From contig CAYOHM010000084.1 of NCBI GenBank assembly GCA_964403785.1, positions 1-7,955 of the forward strand: a DNA stretch of 7,955 nt. Reading direction: 5' to 3'. A program made the position numbers and the translations under genes. The notes beneath the pieces were generated by a model, which saw only the letters and a program-made list of their open reading frames with translations, did not search any database and was not told the origin of the DNA. Within the stretch, counting starts at the first letter, position 1, and the number at the start of each line of letters is the position of its first letter. Positions 1-6,477 of this stretch are shown in pieces. Source of the DNA: MGBC120314 sp964403785 (GTDB lineage: Bacteria; Bacillota; Clostridia; Lachnospirales; Lachnospiraceae).

Positions 1-579
1 CAGGATATCTTAGGGGCATATAAGATTATTGAAAAATCATATGAGGAGGGCGGTAAGCTTCTTGTGGCAGGCAACGGAGGAAGCGCGGCTGACTCAGAGC
101 ATATTGTAGGTGAACTGATGAAGGGTTTCATAAAAAAGAGACCTTTGTCACAGGAGCAGAAGGATGGAATTATGAGGGTCAATCCTAAGCTTGGAGAAAA
201 TCTTTGTAAAAATCTGCAGGGTGCACTGCCGGCGATTGCACTTACCGGACATACTGCACTAAGCACAGCGTTCCTTAATGATGTGGACGGTACACTTGGA
301 TTTGCACAGCAGGTATTTGGCTATGGCGCGCAGGGAGATGTATTTCTCGGAATTACAACCTCCGGCAATTCGCAGAATATTTTAAACGCCGCTGTCACAG
401 CTAAAGCAAAGGGGCTTATGATTATAGCATTAACAGGCAGGGACGGTGGAAGTATTAAAGCTGTATCGGATGTGTCAATTATTGTTCCGGAGAAGGAAAC
501 CTTTAAGATACAGGAGCTGCATTTGCCGATATACCACGCATTGTGCATTATGCTTGAGGACAGATTTTTTGCAGAATAA
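1..579 (+). CDS. gmhA: Sedoheptulose-7-phosphate isomerase (GmhA-like SIS protein), 5' end missing
   Basis: The reading frame is open from the first base and ends with TAA, leaving 192 visible residues; the true start lies outside the window and the GTG at 64 is internal. It is a cytoplasmic SIS-domain isomerase. Visible signatures are GNGGSAADSEH (residues 24-34), the sugar-phosphate loop TTSGNS (119-124), and the C-terminal IQELHLPIYH segment. E38 and H174 fall where E. coli GmhA carries its catalytic Glu65 and His180, so activity is likely retained. The family converts D-sedoheptulose 7-phosphate to D-glycero-D-manno-heptose 7-phosphate, the first step to nucleotide-activated heptose. Gram-positive bacteria use this for S-layer or other surface glycans rather than LPS. 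Between the GNGGS region and the core sheet it has a longer loop (about residues 40-80) than E. coli GmhA. It sits 33 nt before the propeller gene, probably in one transcript. Another SIS sugar isomerase is possible but less likely. Confidence 0.85.
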   Translation, partial: QDILGAYKIIEKSYEEGGKLLVAGNGGSAADSEHIVGELMKGFIKKRPLSQEQKDGIMRVNPKLGENLCKNLQGALPAIALTGHTALSTAFLNDVDGTLGFAQQVFGYGAQGDVFLGITTSGNSQNILNAAVTAKAKGLMIIALTGRDGGSIKAVSDVSIIVPEKETFKIQELHLPIYHALCIMLEDRFFAE

Positions 580-597
580 CAGGAGATTATTAAAATT

Positions 598-606
598 AAG
601 GTGGGG
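598..606 (+). promoter_or_regulatory. Ribosome binding site deciding the 613 start
   Basis: AAGGTGGGG lies 6 nt before ATG 613. It overlaps the alternative in-frame GTG at 601, which has no well-spaced site of its own (the AGGAG at 581-585 is about 15 nt away). This favours the ATG start. Confidence 0.7.
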
Positions 607-612
607 AAGAGG

Positions 613-2184
613 ATGAAAAAATACGTTAAATGGCTTGCAGCAATTGCCTTTTTAGCGGTGTGTTTTGTGATAGGAAGGATAACGCATCCGGCGTCCGCAA
701 ATGGTGACAGCAATGCACTGTCAGGTAATCGGACCGATACGGCATCGGACGGTTATTTTTATATAACCTATTCAGATTCAATTCCTGATGCAGATGTATG
801 GCTTGATGCCAAGGCGATTAATATGCTGCAGGAACCGGTGATTTCACAGGGAGATAAGGATAGCTGGGAGTGTGTGGACGTGCTTAATCCTTCTGTTGTG
901 CTGTGGAATGGGAAATACTACAACTACTATTCAGGCTGGGATGGTTATACATGGAGAACGGGACTTGCAGTTTCAGAGGATGGAACAAATTGGACTAAAA
1001 AAGAATCTCCCGTACTTGATATAAGGGAAAATGACTGGGATAACACATATATAGCTGCTAACGGAAGTGCAGTTGTATATGATGACTCTGTATATTATTA
1101 CTATCAGGGTGAAAATAAAGCTACTATGCAGCCTTCAATAGGACTTGCAATTTCAGGGGATGGGGAAAGCTTTACTGACAGGATGTCAGAACCGGTGCTT
1201 GAAGCAGGAGAAGCCGGAAACTTTGATGAGTGCGGCGTCGCTGACCCATATGTAATAGAATTTGGACAAATGCTTTATATGTACTATCTGGGAATCGACA
1301 GGTTTGGCGTACAAAGGCTTGGGATTGCCCGTTCTGCTGATGGTATAAGCTGGGAGAAAAACAGTTCAAATCCTATCATGGATGTGGGCGTGTCAGGTGC
1401 ATTTGATGAAAACGGGCTGGGTGAACCAAGTGTTATATACAAGGCTCCGTATTTTTATATGTTATATACAGGCAGGGATGCACAGGAAAACCGGAATATA
1501 GGTCTTGCAGTGTCACTTGATGGTGTCCACTTTAAAAAATACAATTACACGGGAATTTTTAATCTCGGTGAATCACAGTGGGCGGATAAGGTAATGTGTG
1601 ATACAACTCTTTTGAAGCTCGACAGCGGGAAGATTGCAATTTGGTTTGGGGGAGGCAATGTAGCAAGCCCGGATCAGAATCTTAACGGACAAATAGGCTA
1701 TTTGGAGCTTGAACTGCCGGGAATTGCAGAGTGTGATGGCTTTGATCCTGAGGAGGATTATGATGAAAACGGATATTACATCTCATCAAGCATCAAGTCG
1801 ACGGATGTACTAAAGGGCTCTTACGAAATTGAAAGAGGTGACAGCAGCAGTTATGTGTGGCTTGACAGTGAATCCGGTATAGTTCTCAGCAAAGCTAAGG
1901 AGAGTAATACTCTTAAGATACAGGGATACCTGTCAATGGATATGTATAAGCAGGCAGGAAAGGATAAAGTAAGCATTGCGGTGTCGATTAACGGCACGGA
2001 AAGGTTTTCAATGGAATATACCGAGAGTGAGGGAATATACATTGAAATACCCCTTGAGGAAATAACTGATGACTATTTTGAGGTAAGTATTAAGGCGTCC
2101 GATTATATAAATGGCAAAAATGAGGGAATTTCGGAGGATGAGAGGAATCTCAGCTGGATTTTAAATAAGATTTGGCAGGAATAG
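613..2184 (+). CDS. Secreted or membrane-anchored five-bladed beta-propeller protein, GH43/GH32-like
   Basis: This 523-residue protein starts at ATG 613, chosen by its Shine-Dalgarno site. Residues 1-29 form a basic N-terminus and a hydrophobic stretch (7-21). An ASA/N sequence at 27-30 could be a signal peptidase I site; there is no lipobox, so it is either secreted or N-terminally anchored. Residues about 85-370 form a propeller of the arabinanase/invertase superfamily. Four blades carry G(L/I)A-x-S-x-DG at exact 60-residue intervals, and a divergent fifth ends IGYLEL. Blades also begin with turns such as NPSVV, DPYVI and EPSVI, followed by aromatic strands (YYNYYSG, YYYYQG, YMYYLG, YMLYTG). 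D211 and E271 match the GH43 pKa-modulator and acid positions, but the blade-1 position usually held by the catalytic Asp is N92. Residues about 385-523 look like a separate beta-sandwich ending in ERNLSWILNKI. It may be a glycan hydrolase or a non-catalytic glycan-binding protein acting outside the cell on the product of the neighbouring transferases. The substrate cannot be told. Confidence 0.75.
   Translation: MKKYVKWLAAIAFLAVCFVIGRITHPASANGDSNALSGNRTDTASDGYFYITYSDSIPDADVWLDAKAINMLQEPVISQGDKDSWECVDVLNPSVVLWNGKYYNYYSGWDGYTWRTGLAVSEDGTNWTKKESPVLDIRENDWDNTYIAANGSAVVYDDSVYYYYQGENKATMQPSIGLAISGDGESFTDRMSEPVLEAGEAGNFDECGVADPYVIEFGQMLYMYYLGIDRFGVQRLGIARSADGISWEKNSSNPIMDVGVSGAFDENGLGEPSVIYKAPYFYMLYTGRDAQENRNIGLAVSLDGVHFKKYNYTGIFNLGESQWADKVMCDTTLLKLDSGKIAIWFGGGNVASPDQNLNGQIGYLELELPGIAECDGFDPEEDYDENGYYISSSIKSTDVLKGSYEIERGDSSSYVWLDSESGIVLSKAKESNTLKIQGYLSMDMYKQAGKDKVSIAVSINGTERFSMEYTESEGIYIEIPLEEITDDYFEVSIKASDYINGKNEGISEDERNLSWILNKIWQE
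961..1524 (+). repeat. Four propeller-blade repeats at exact 180-nt spacing
   Basis: The codons for GLAVSEDG (961), GLAISGDG (1141), GIARSADG (1321) and GLAVSLDG (1501) begin exactly 180 nt apart. The DNA is still recognisably similar (GGACTTGCA at the first two and close variants at the others), so this is an internal protein repeat with one blade per unit. The fifth blade (IGYLEL, near 1693) is off the period by about 15 nt. Confidence 0.85.
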
Positions 2185-2188
2185 GGAT

Positions 2189-2194
2189 AAGGAG
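2189..2194 (+). promoter_or_regulatory. Ribosome binding site for the first GT-C gene
   Basis: AAGGAG lies 10 nt before ATG 2205 and 4 nt after the stop of the propeller gene. It supports 2205 over the in-frame TTG at 2172, which lies inside the upstream gene and has no site of its own. Confidence 0.7.
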
Positions 2195-2204
2195 AAGTAA
2201 GGTT

Positions 2205-3779
2205 ATGGGAACGTTAATAAGCAAAATAAAGGCAACCTGGAAAGAAATGTTACTATACATTATATTTGCCGGAATTTTATGCTGCTTGCTTTTTATTAAA
2301 GCTGATTATCATGAAGATGAAGTGTACACTTATAATTTAGCGAATGCTGAATATGGATTTTATCCTGAAACTGGCGTGATATATAGTCCTGCAAGCCAAC
2401 CATATTTGGATGCAATGACATCAAATGGAACTTTCGATTTAAGGCATGTATGGACACAGCAGGCTAATGATACCCATCCACCTTTATATTATGTGCTGGT
2501 TCATGCAGTATGTACCCTGTTTCCAAATAAACTGTCTATGGGATACGCAGGAAGTATAAATATTATATTTCAGATGTTAATACTTTATGTGCTCAGAAAA
2601 ATACTAATGCTAATGTTTGATGATAAAAAAATTACGTATATTATGTCCGTTATGTACATTTTAAGCGCGGGAGTATTGGAAATATCGACATTCCTGCGGA
2701 TGTATGTTATGGCTATGTTTTGGGTGGTATTGTTTACATACATAATATTAAAGAATTTATCAGAATTTAAGCTGAAAAACTATATTCAACTGGCAGCAGT
2801 TGCAGTCTGCGGGGCATTGACACATTATTATTTCATAGTATATATTTTCTTTTTATCATTAACTACTGTCATTATTATGGCTACAAAGAAAAGGATTAAA
2901 GAAATTTTAGCATATATAGCAGCTATGTTAATATCAGGTGTGGCTTCCTGTCTGATATTTCCATCTATGATTAGTCAGATTTTTAAACGGGGGCGTGGGG
3001 CTCAATCAATTGAAAATCTGCAGAATTCAAATTTAATCAGCCAGGCAAAAACGTATTTTGAAATAATTAGTAATGACCTGTTCGGCGGGTACTTATGGAT
3101 TATCCTGTGTGTGTTTGCATTTATTGGGTTATTAAGTTTCTTGTATAGAAATTATGATGGCGAAGGTATACATATTCTTGAAAAATCCGAAAAACAACGA
3201 TATGCCTGTTTATTGATTCCATCAGCATTATACATATTGTTAATTTCAAAAACAGCACCATATAATACTGACAGATATGTATCACCAATATATCCGATTT
3301 TAATTATTGGAATAATGGGTGTTTTATATAAATGTATAATCTGTTATGTACATAAATTAAAAAGTGCATTGGCATTGTTTTCGGTTTTGATAGCGGTAAT
3401 AACAGCCATAGGAATTTCAAATTGTAAATGGGAATATCTGTATACATCAAGGAAAGAACAATTAGAAAATGCGGAAATATATGGTAAAGATGCTTCTGCT
3501 ATATGCATATACAATGCGGTGTGGCAGATGTATCCATATTGTTTGGAAATAAGCAAATGTAAAACAGTTACCTTTTATGATACGGGGGATTATGATGAAT
3601 TTATAAATAAGTTTGATATTGATAATTATAGTGGGGATATTGCTTTCTTTTTGATGGGCATGGATTCAGATTCGTTTGTAAAAAGATTTATAAGTGATTA
3701 TCCGGTGTATGAGATAGAAAAAAATAATGGTGCAGGGAAATATGGTACGAGCATATATTTGAAACGGAAAGCCCAGTAA
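2205..3779 (+). CDS. Polytopic membrane glycosyltransferase, GT-C fold (PMT/ArnT-like)
   Basis: This 524-residue integral membrane protein has roughly ten hydrophobic segments. TM1 (about 15-32) is followed at once by an acidic pair, D38-E39, in the first outer loop, the usual place of the GT-C catalytic acidic residues. Further hallmarks are D89-T-H-P-P-L-Y-Y, then R165-M-Y at the start of a later helix, and T206-H-Y-Y. This layout is shared by PMT_2/ArnT-like enzymes, which move a sugar from a polyprenyl-phosphate donor onto an acceptor on the outer face of the membrane. After the last helix there is a soluble, probably extracytoplasmic tail of about 115 residues. The gene starts 20 nt after the propeller gene and is followed 32 nt later by a second polytopic protein; the GT2 gene further down could make its donor. 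The base composition drops sharply at this gene. The fold class is fairly secure; donor sugar and acceptor are unknown. Confidence 0.75.
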   Translation: MGTLISKIKATWKEMLLYIIFAGILCCLLFIKADYHEDEVYTYNLANAEYGFYPETGVIYSPASQPYLDAMTSNGTFDLRHVWTQQANDTHPPLYYVLVHAVCTLFPNKLSMGYAGSINIIFQMLILYVLRKILMLMFDDKKITYIMSVMYILSAGVLEISTFLRMYVMAMFWVVLFTYIILKNLSEFKLKNYIQLAAVAVCGALTHYYFIVYIFFLSLTTVIIMATKKRIKEILAYIAAMLISGVASCLIFPSMISQIFKRGRGAQSIENLQNSNLISQAKTYFEIISNDLFGGYLWIILCVFAFIGLLSFLYRNYDGEGIHILEKSEKQRYACLLIPSALYILLISKTAPYNTDRYVSPIYPILIIGIMGVLYKCIICYVHKLKSALALFSVLIAVITAIGISNCKWEYLYTSRKEQLENAEIYGKDASAICIYNAVWQMYPYCLEISKCKTVTFYDTGDYDEFINKFDIDNYSGDIAFFLMGMDSDSFVKRFISDYPVYEIEKNNGAGKYGTSIYLKRKAQ

Positions 3780-3794
3780 ATATCTTGATTGAAA

Positions 3795-3800
3795 AGGGAG
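3795..3800 (+). promoter_or_regulatory. Ribosome binding site for the second polytopic gene
   Basis: AGGGAG lies 11 nt before ATG 3812. The nearer ATG at 3802 is out of frame and stops after eight codons. The in-frame TTG at 3785 has no site upstream. Confidence 0.6.
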
Positions 3801-3811
3801 AATGGTTTGTA

Positions 3812-5365
3812 ATGAATGTGATAAATGAAAAAAATAGCAAGTATATTATTGGGGTAATTTGGTGTCTGTTTTTTATTTTTTTACTTATGCAGTATCATCA
3901 AGTGTACTTATATTATGATGATTTTGGCTATTGCTCTTTGTCCTACGGTTATGATGCAGGAATAGATGGAACTGATATGAATGTGAAGAGCATGATTGAT
4001 TTTTTAGTACAATCGTATTCCCATATTAATGGCCGAATTTTTACAAATTTAATGCTTGTAGTTGCTGCGGGATTGGGCAATCTTACATTTATGCGGATCT
4101 TTTTGCCAATTTCTATTTTGATGATATATGTGTTGATTTATAAAATGATTATTACCAAGGATGTCAATGTTAAAAATAGGATAATACTTACAATTTTTTT
4201 ATGTTTTTCATATGGAATGTTTGGTATGAATGTTTGCAAGGAAGGGTTTTATTGGTTTGCGGCTGCATTTGGATATGTGGTACCTGTGGCTTTTTTTCTT
4301 TACTTTGTTAGATTGTACAGGGGAACAACTTGCAAGTGGGCATTACCAATATTGGCATTTATATTATGTATATCAAGTGAACAAATGATTGTGATGACAG
4401 TTGTATACATTTTTATTAATATAATTCTGGATATTTATTCTAAAATAAAAATTAAAAAAATATATCTGATAACCTTTTTTGTTGCCATAGCATCTGCTGC
4501 TATTATGGTTGGCTCGCCTGCATCACGCTCAAGAATGACGAGTGAGAGTAATATTGAATTTTATAGTAAAAGCCTTGTAGAAAAACTTTTGTTTACCAGT
4601 AGCCGTATAATTGAAACGATAGGAGGTATGAACCGTATTTTTTTGGTTTTGTTGTTTGTGTATTTATCAGTAGTTTCAATAAAGATGTTTAGAAAGTTTA
4701 AATACAGGCTGGTACATATGCTTTTTATGTTCATGACATTACTGGCTTTTGCGGCATATCTGAACGGAATTCTTGAAAGACACTGGAATAGTGCGATTAA
4801 AGCTGTAATTGTAGTGTATATTGTATTTTGTTTTATTGAATTGTTAATATTTTATTGGAATATCGATAAAAAACTTTTGGAAATATTTATTTGTGCAGCG
4901 GCATCAGTTGGAACAATGCTTATTATGCCTGAAATTCCGGCTCGGACTATGATATCATTTATGTTTATGATGATTTATTTGGAAGCGGATTTACTGGTTA
5001 ATCATGTAATTGAAGACGAAGGGGAAGGCGTTATATTAAAGCTTGGATTGTGTGTTTATGTATTGTATAGCGGGATAAGTCTTGCCACAATTTATCAGGG
5101 ATATTTAAGTAATGCCGTAGTATTAGAGTATAACAATGAGCAGTTAATGAAAGCTAGCCAGGAAATAGCAGCAAATGAGAATATAGAGTCGGTTCAATTA
5201 TATAAGTTGGTAGATGATACATATGCTGGTCAGCAGGCTTATTATGATAATGTTCATTATATATTATTTTGGATGGATGAATTTTATTCACTTCCTTTTG
5301 AATTAGAATATGTGTATTATGATTATCCAAGTGGAGAAAATGCAATGTCAATAGTAGTTTATTAG
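3812..5365 (+). CDS. Polytopic membrane protein, probable GT-C-like transferase (DUF6056-like)
   Basis: This 517-residue integral membrane protein has about ten to twelve hydrophobic segments. TM1 (about 11-27) leads into LYYDDFGYC, with the acidic pair D36-D37 just outside the membrane, followed by N73-G-R75. A conserved-looking SSEQM lies in a mid-protein loop and SPASRSRM in another. An acidic pair right after TM1, a large first outer loop, many helices and a soluble C-terminal tail of about 85 residues are what GT-C glycosyltransferases show. The NGR and SEQ motifs recall the uncharacterised DUF6056 group; that assignment is from memory and only moderately sure. It sits between a clearer GT-C gene and a polyprenyl-phosphate sugar synthase, so a role in assembling or modifying a surface glycan is a reasonable inference. 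It could instead be a flippase or polymerase of the same pathway. The gene is very AT-rich, and its stop overlaps the ribosome binding site of the next gene. Confidence 0.65.
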   Translation: MNVINEKNSKYIIGVIWCLFFIFLLMQYHQVYLYYDDFGYCSLSYGYDAGIDGTDMNVKSMIDFLVQSYSHINGRIFTNLMLVVAAGLGNLTFMRIFLPISILMIYVLIYKMIITKDVNVKNRIILTIFLCFSYGMFGMNVCKEGFYWFAAAFGYVVPVAFFLYFVRLYRGTTCKWALPILAFILCISSEQMIVMTVVYIFINIILDIYSKIKIKKIYLITFFVAIASAAIMVGSPASRSRMTSESNIEFYSKSLVEKLLFTSSRIIETIGGMNRIFLVLLFVYLSVVSIKMFRKFKYRLVHMLFMFMTLLAFAAYLNGILERHWNSAIKAVIVVYIVFCFIELLIFYWNIDKKLLEIFICAAASVGTMLIMPEIPARTMISFMFMMIYLEADLLVNHVIEDEGEGVILKLGLCVYVLYSGISLATIYQGYLSNAVVLEYNNEQLMKASQEIAANENIESVQLYKLVDDTYAGQQAYYDNVHYILFWMDEFYSLPFELEYVYYDYPSGENAMSIVVY

Positions 5366-5368
5366 GAG
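5364..5368 (+). promoter_or_regulatory. Ribosome binding site overlapping the upstream stop codon
   Basis: AGGAG begins inside the TAG stop (5363-5365) of the polytopic gene and lies 9 nt before ATG 5378. This arrangement favours translational coupling of the two genes. Confidence 0.65.
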
Positions 5369-5377
5369 AACGTAGTT

Positions 5378-6322
5378 ATGCATGATGACAAAGAAAAAAG
5401 TAAAGTAATATCTATTGTTGTTTCGGTCTATAATGAGGAAAAGGTACTTGAATTATTTTGGAAGGAATTTGATCAAATAAAGGGCGGCATACAATGGGAT
5501 TATGAATTAATATTTGTAAATGATGGAAGCCATGATCAAAGCCTTCATATTCTGGATACCTTTGCAAAGCAGGACGAAAAAACAAAAGTTATAAGTTTTT
5601 CTAGAAATTTTGGACACGAGGCAGCAATGATTGCCGGGATTGATTATGCTTGTGGAGATGGCGTCATATGTATGGATGCAGATTTACAACATCCCTTAAC
5701 TTGTATCCCGCAAATTATTGAAAAATTTGAAGAAGGATATGATGTAATTAATATGGTTCGCATTTCAAATGAATCTGCAGGGCTAATAAAAAATGTTACC
5801 TCAAAGTTGTTTTATAAAGTCGTGAATATGCTTTCTGATCAGGCATCATTTGAAGAAAATGCATCAGATTTTTTTGCGGTTAGCAGTCGGGTTGCTGATG
5901 TTTTAAAACATAATTATCGTGAAAAAAGCAGATTCTTAAGAGGTTACGTTCAGAACGTCGGCTTTAATAGGACTACATTAGAATATGCTGCGGCAGAAAG
6001 GGCTGGTGGGAAGAGCCATTATAGTATCGGAAAATTGATTAATTTTTCAATTAGTACGATTATATCTTTTTCTAATTTCCCATTAAAATTGGGAGTATAT
6101 GCAAGCATTTTTAGCATTTTAATAGGGATTATTATGATTATATATACCTTGTGCACATATGGCAATGCACCAAGTGGATACGCTACGATAGTAATTTTAA
6201 TCTGCTTTTTGTTTGCAGCTTTATTTATGATTGTCGGCATTATTGGAGAGTATTTGGCGGTATTATTCTCAGAGCTTAAGGATCGACCAATTTATATTGT
6301 AGAAAAAGAAATTAATTTTTAA
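5378..6322 (+). CDS. Family 2 glycosyltransferase, polyprenyl-phosphate sugar synthase (GtrB/DPM1-like)
   Basis: This 314-residue protein has a cytoplasmic GT-A domain followed by two C-terminal membrane helices (about 232-255 and 263-290), the standard layout of GtrB-type enzymes. Visible motifs are SIVVSVYNEE (12-21), VNDGSHD (47-53), SFSRNFGHEAAMIAGIDYA (73-91) and the metal-binding D100-A-D102 in DADLQHP. S153-D154 and the 161-166 NASDFF segment follow, then a basic FLRG patch and ERAGGKSHYS before the first helix. The family transfers a sugar from a nucleotide donor to undecaprenyl or dolichyl phosphate at the inner membrane face; GT-C enzymes then use the product. That fits the two GT-C-like genes immediately upstream. 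Departures from textbook GtrB are H105 in the usual DLQDP motif and SDFF in place of GDFR, so the sugar may differ. No GtrA flippase gene is adjacent. It is the last gene before the str operon promoter, with no clear terminator. Confidence 0.85.
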   Translation: MHDDKEKSKVISIVVSVYNEEKVLELFWKEFDQIKGGIQWDYELIFVNDGSHDQSLHILDTFAKQDEKTKVISFSRNFGHEAAMIAGIDYACGDGVICMDADLQHPLTCIPQIIEKFEEGYDVINMVRISNESAGLIKNVTSKLFYKVVNMLSDQASFEENASDFFAVSSRVADVLKHNYREKSRFLRGYVQNVGFNRTTLEYAAAERAGGKSHYSIGKLINFSISTIISFSNFPLKLGVYASIFSILIGIIMIIYTLCTYGNAPSGYATIVILICFLFAALFMIVGIIGEYLAVLFSELKDRPIYIVEKEINF

Positions 6323-6325
6323 TAC

Positions 6326-6359
6326 TTTAATTTGCACAGGAATGTTCAGAAAAATTAAA
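6326..6359 (+). repeat. AT-only inverted repeat between the glycan genes and the str promoter
   Basis: TTTAATTT (6326-6333) and AAATTAAA (6352-6359) are perfect complements around an 18-nt loop, just before the -35 box. The stem has no G or C and no T-run directly after it, so it is a poor intrinsic terminator. It may only reflect AT richness. Confidence 0.3.
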
Positions 6360-6363
6360 TTTC

Positions 6364-6392
6364 TTGACATATAAAAAAATAAATAATATAAT
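6364..6392 (+). promoter_or_regulatory. Consensus sigma-70/SigA promoter of the str operon
   Basis: TTGACA (6364-6369) and TATAAT (6387-6392) are both exact consensus boxes separated by exactly 17 bp of A/T-rich spacer. Transcription should begin near 6399, giving a leader of about 78 nt before rpsL. This strength suits a ribosomal protein and elongation factor operon. Confidence 0.92.
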
Positions 6393-6398
6393 AACCAA

Positions 6399-6477
6399 GT
6401 GTGCGTTGTGCACGCAAGCGTTTATTCGAATGAATAGATTGCAACCTATTAATCTAATTCCGGGAGGTGAAAAAGAA
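6399..6477 (+). other. rpsL 5' leader with small competing hairpins
   Basis: The leader can form TGCGT/ACGCA (6402-6406 with 6412-6416). It can also form TATTC/GAATA (6423-6427 with 6432-6436) or TAGATT/AATCTA (6435-6440 with 6451-6456); the last two share bases and compete. None is GC-rich, and no T-run suggests attenuation. The start site is inferred from the promoter. A regulatory role is possible but unproven. Confidence 0.4.
6463..6470 (+). promoter_or_regulatory. rpsL ribosome binding site
   Basis: GGAGGTGA lies 7 nt before ATG 6478, a near-perfect match to the 16S 3' end. It fixes the rpsL start and argues against the longer frame that stays open upstream through the promoter. Confidence 0.9.

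Noticed and set aside
652..669. Possible lipoprotein signal (LAVC) in the propeller protein
   Set aside because: The residue before the Cys is Val rather than Gly, Ala or Ser, and the hydrophobic stretch continues past the Cys.
321..713. Antisense open frame over the end of the isomerase gene
   Set aside because: It lies opposite a well-supported SIS gene and the start of the propeller gene, has no Shine-Dalgarno site, and its protein shows no recognisable motif.
1172..1369. Antisense open frame inside the propeller gene; similar ones at 1851-2042, 3344-3556, 5154-5351, 6019-6240 and 6738-6944
   Set aside because: All are short shadows opposite conserved coding regions, without ribosome binding sites or recognisable products.
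6326..6359. Intrinsic terminator after the GT2 gene
   Set aside because: The stem has no G or C, the loop is 18 nt, and no T-run follows directly.
6364..6477. N-terminal extension of S12, since the frame stays open upstream
   Set aside because: The extension would be translated through the promoter boxes. S12 proteins begin MPTxNQL, and the strong Shine-Dalgarno site is placed for ATG 6478.
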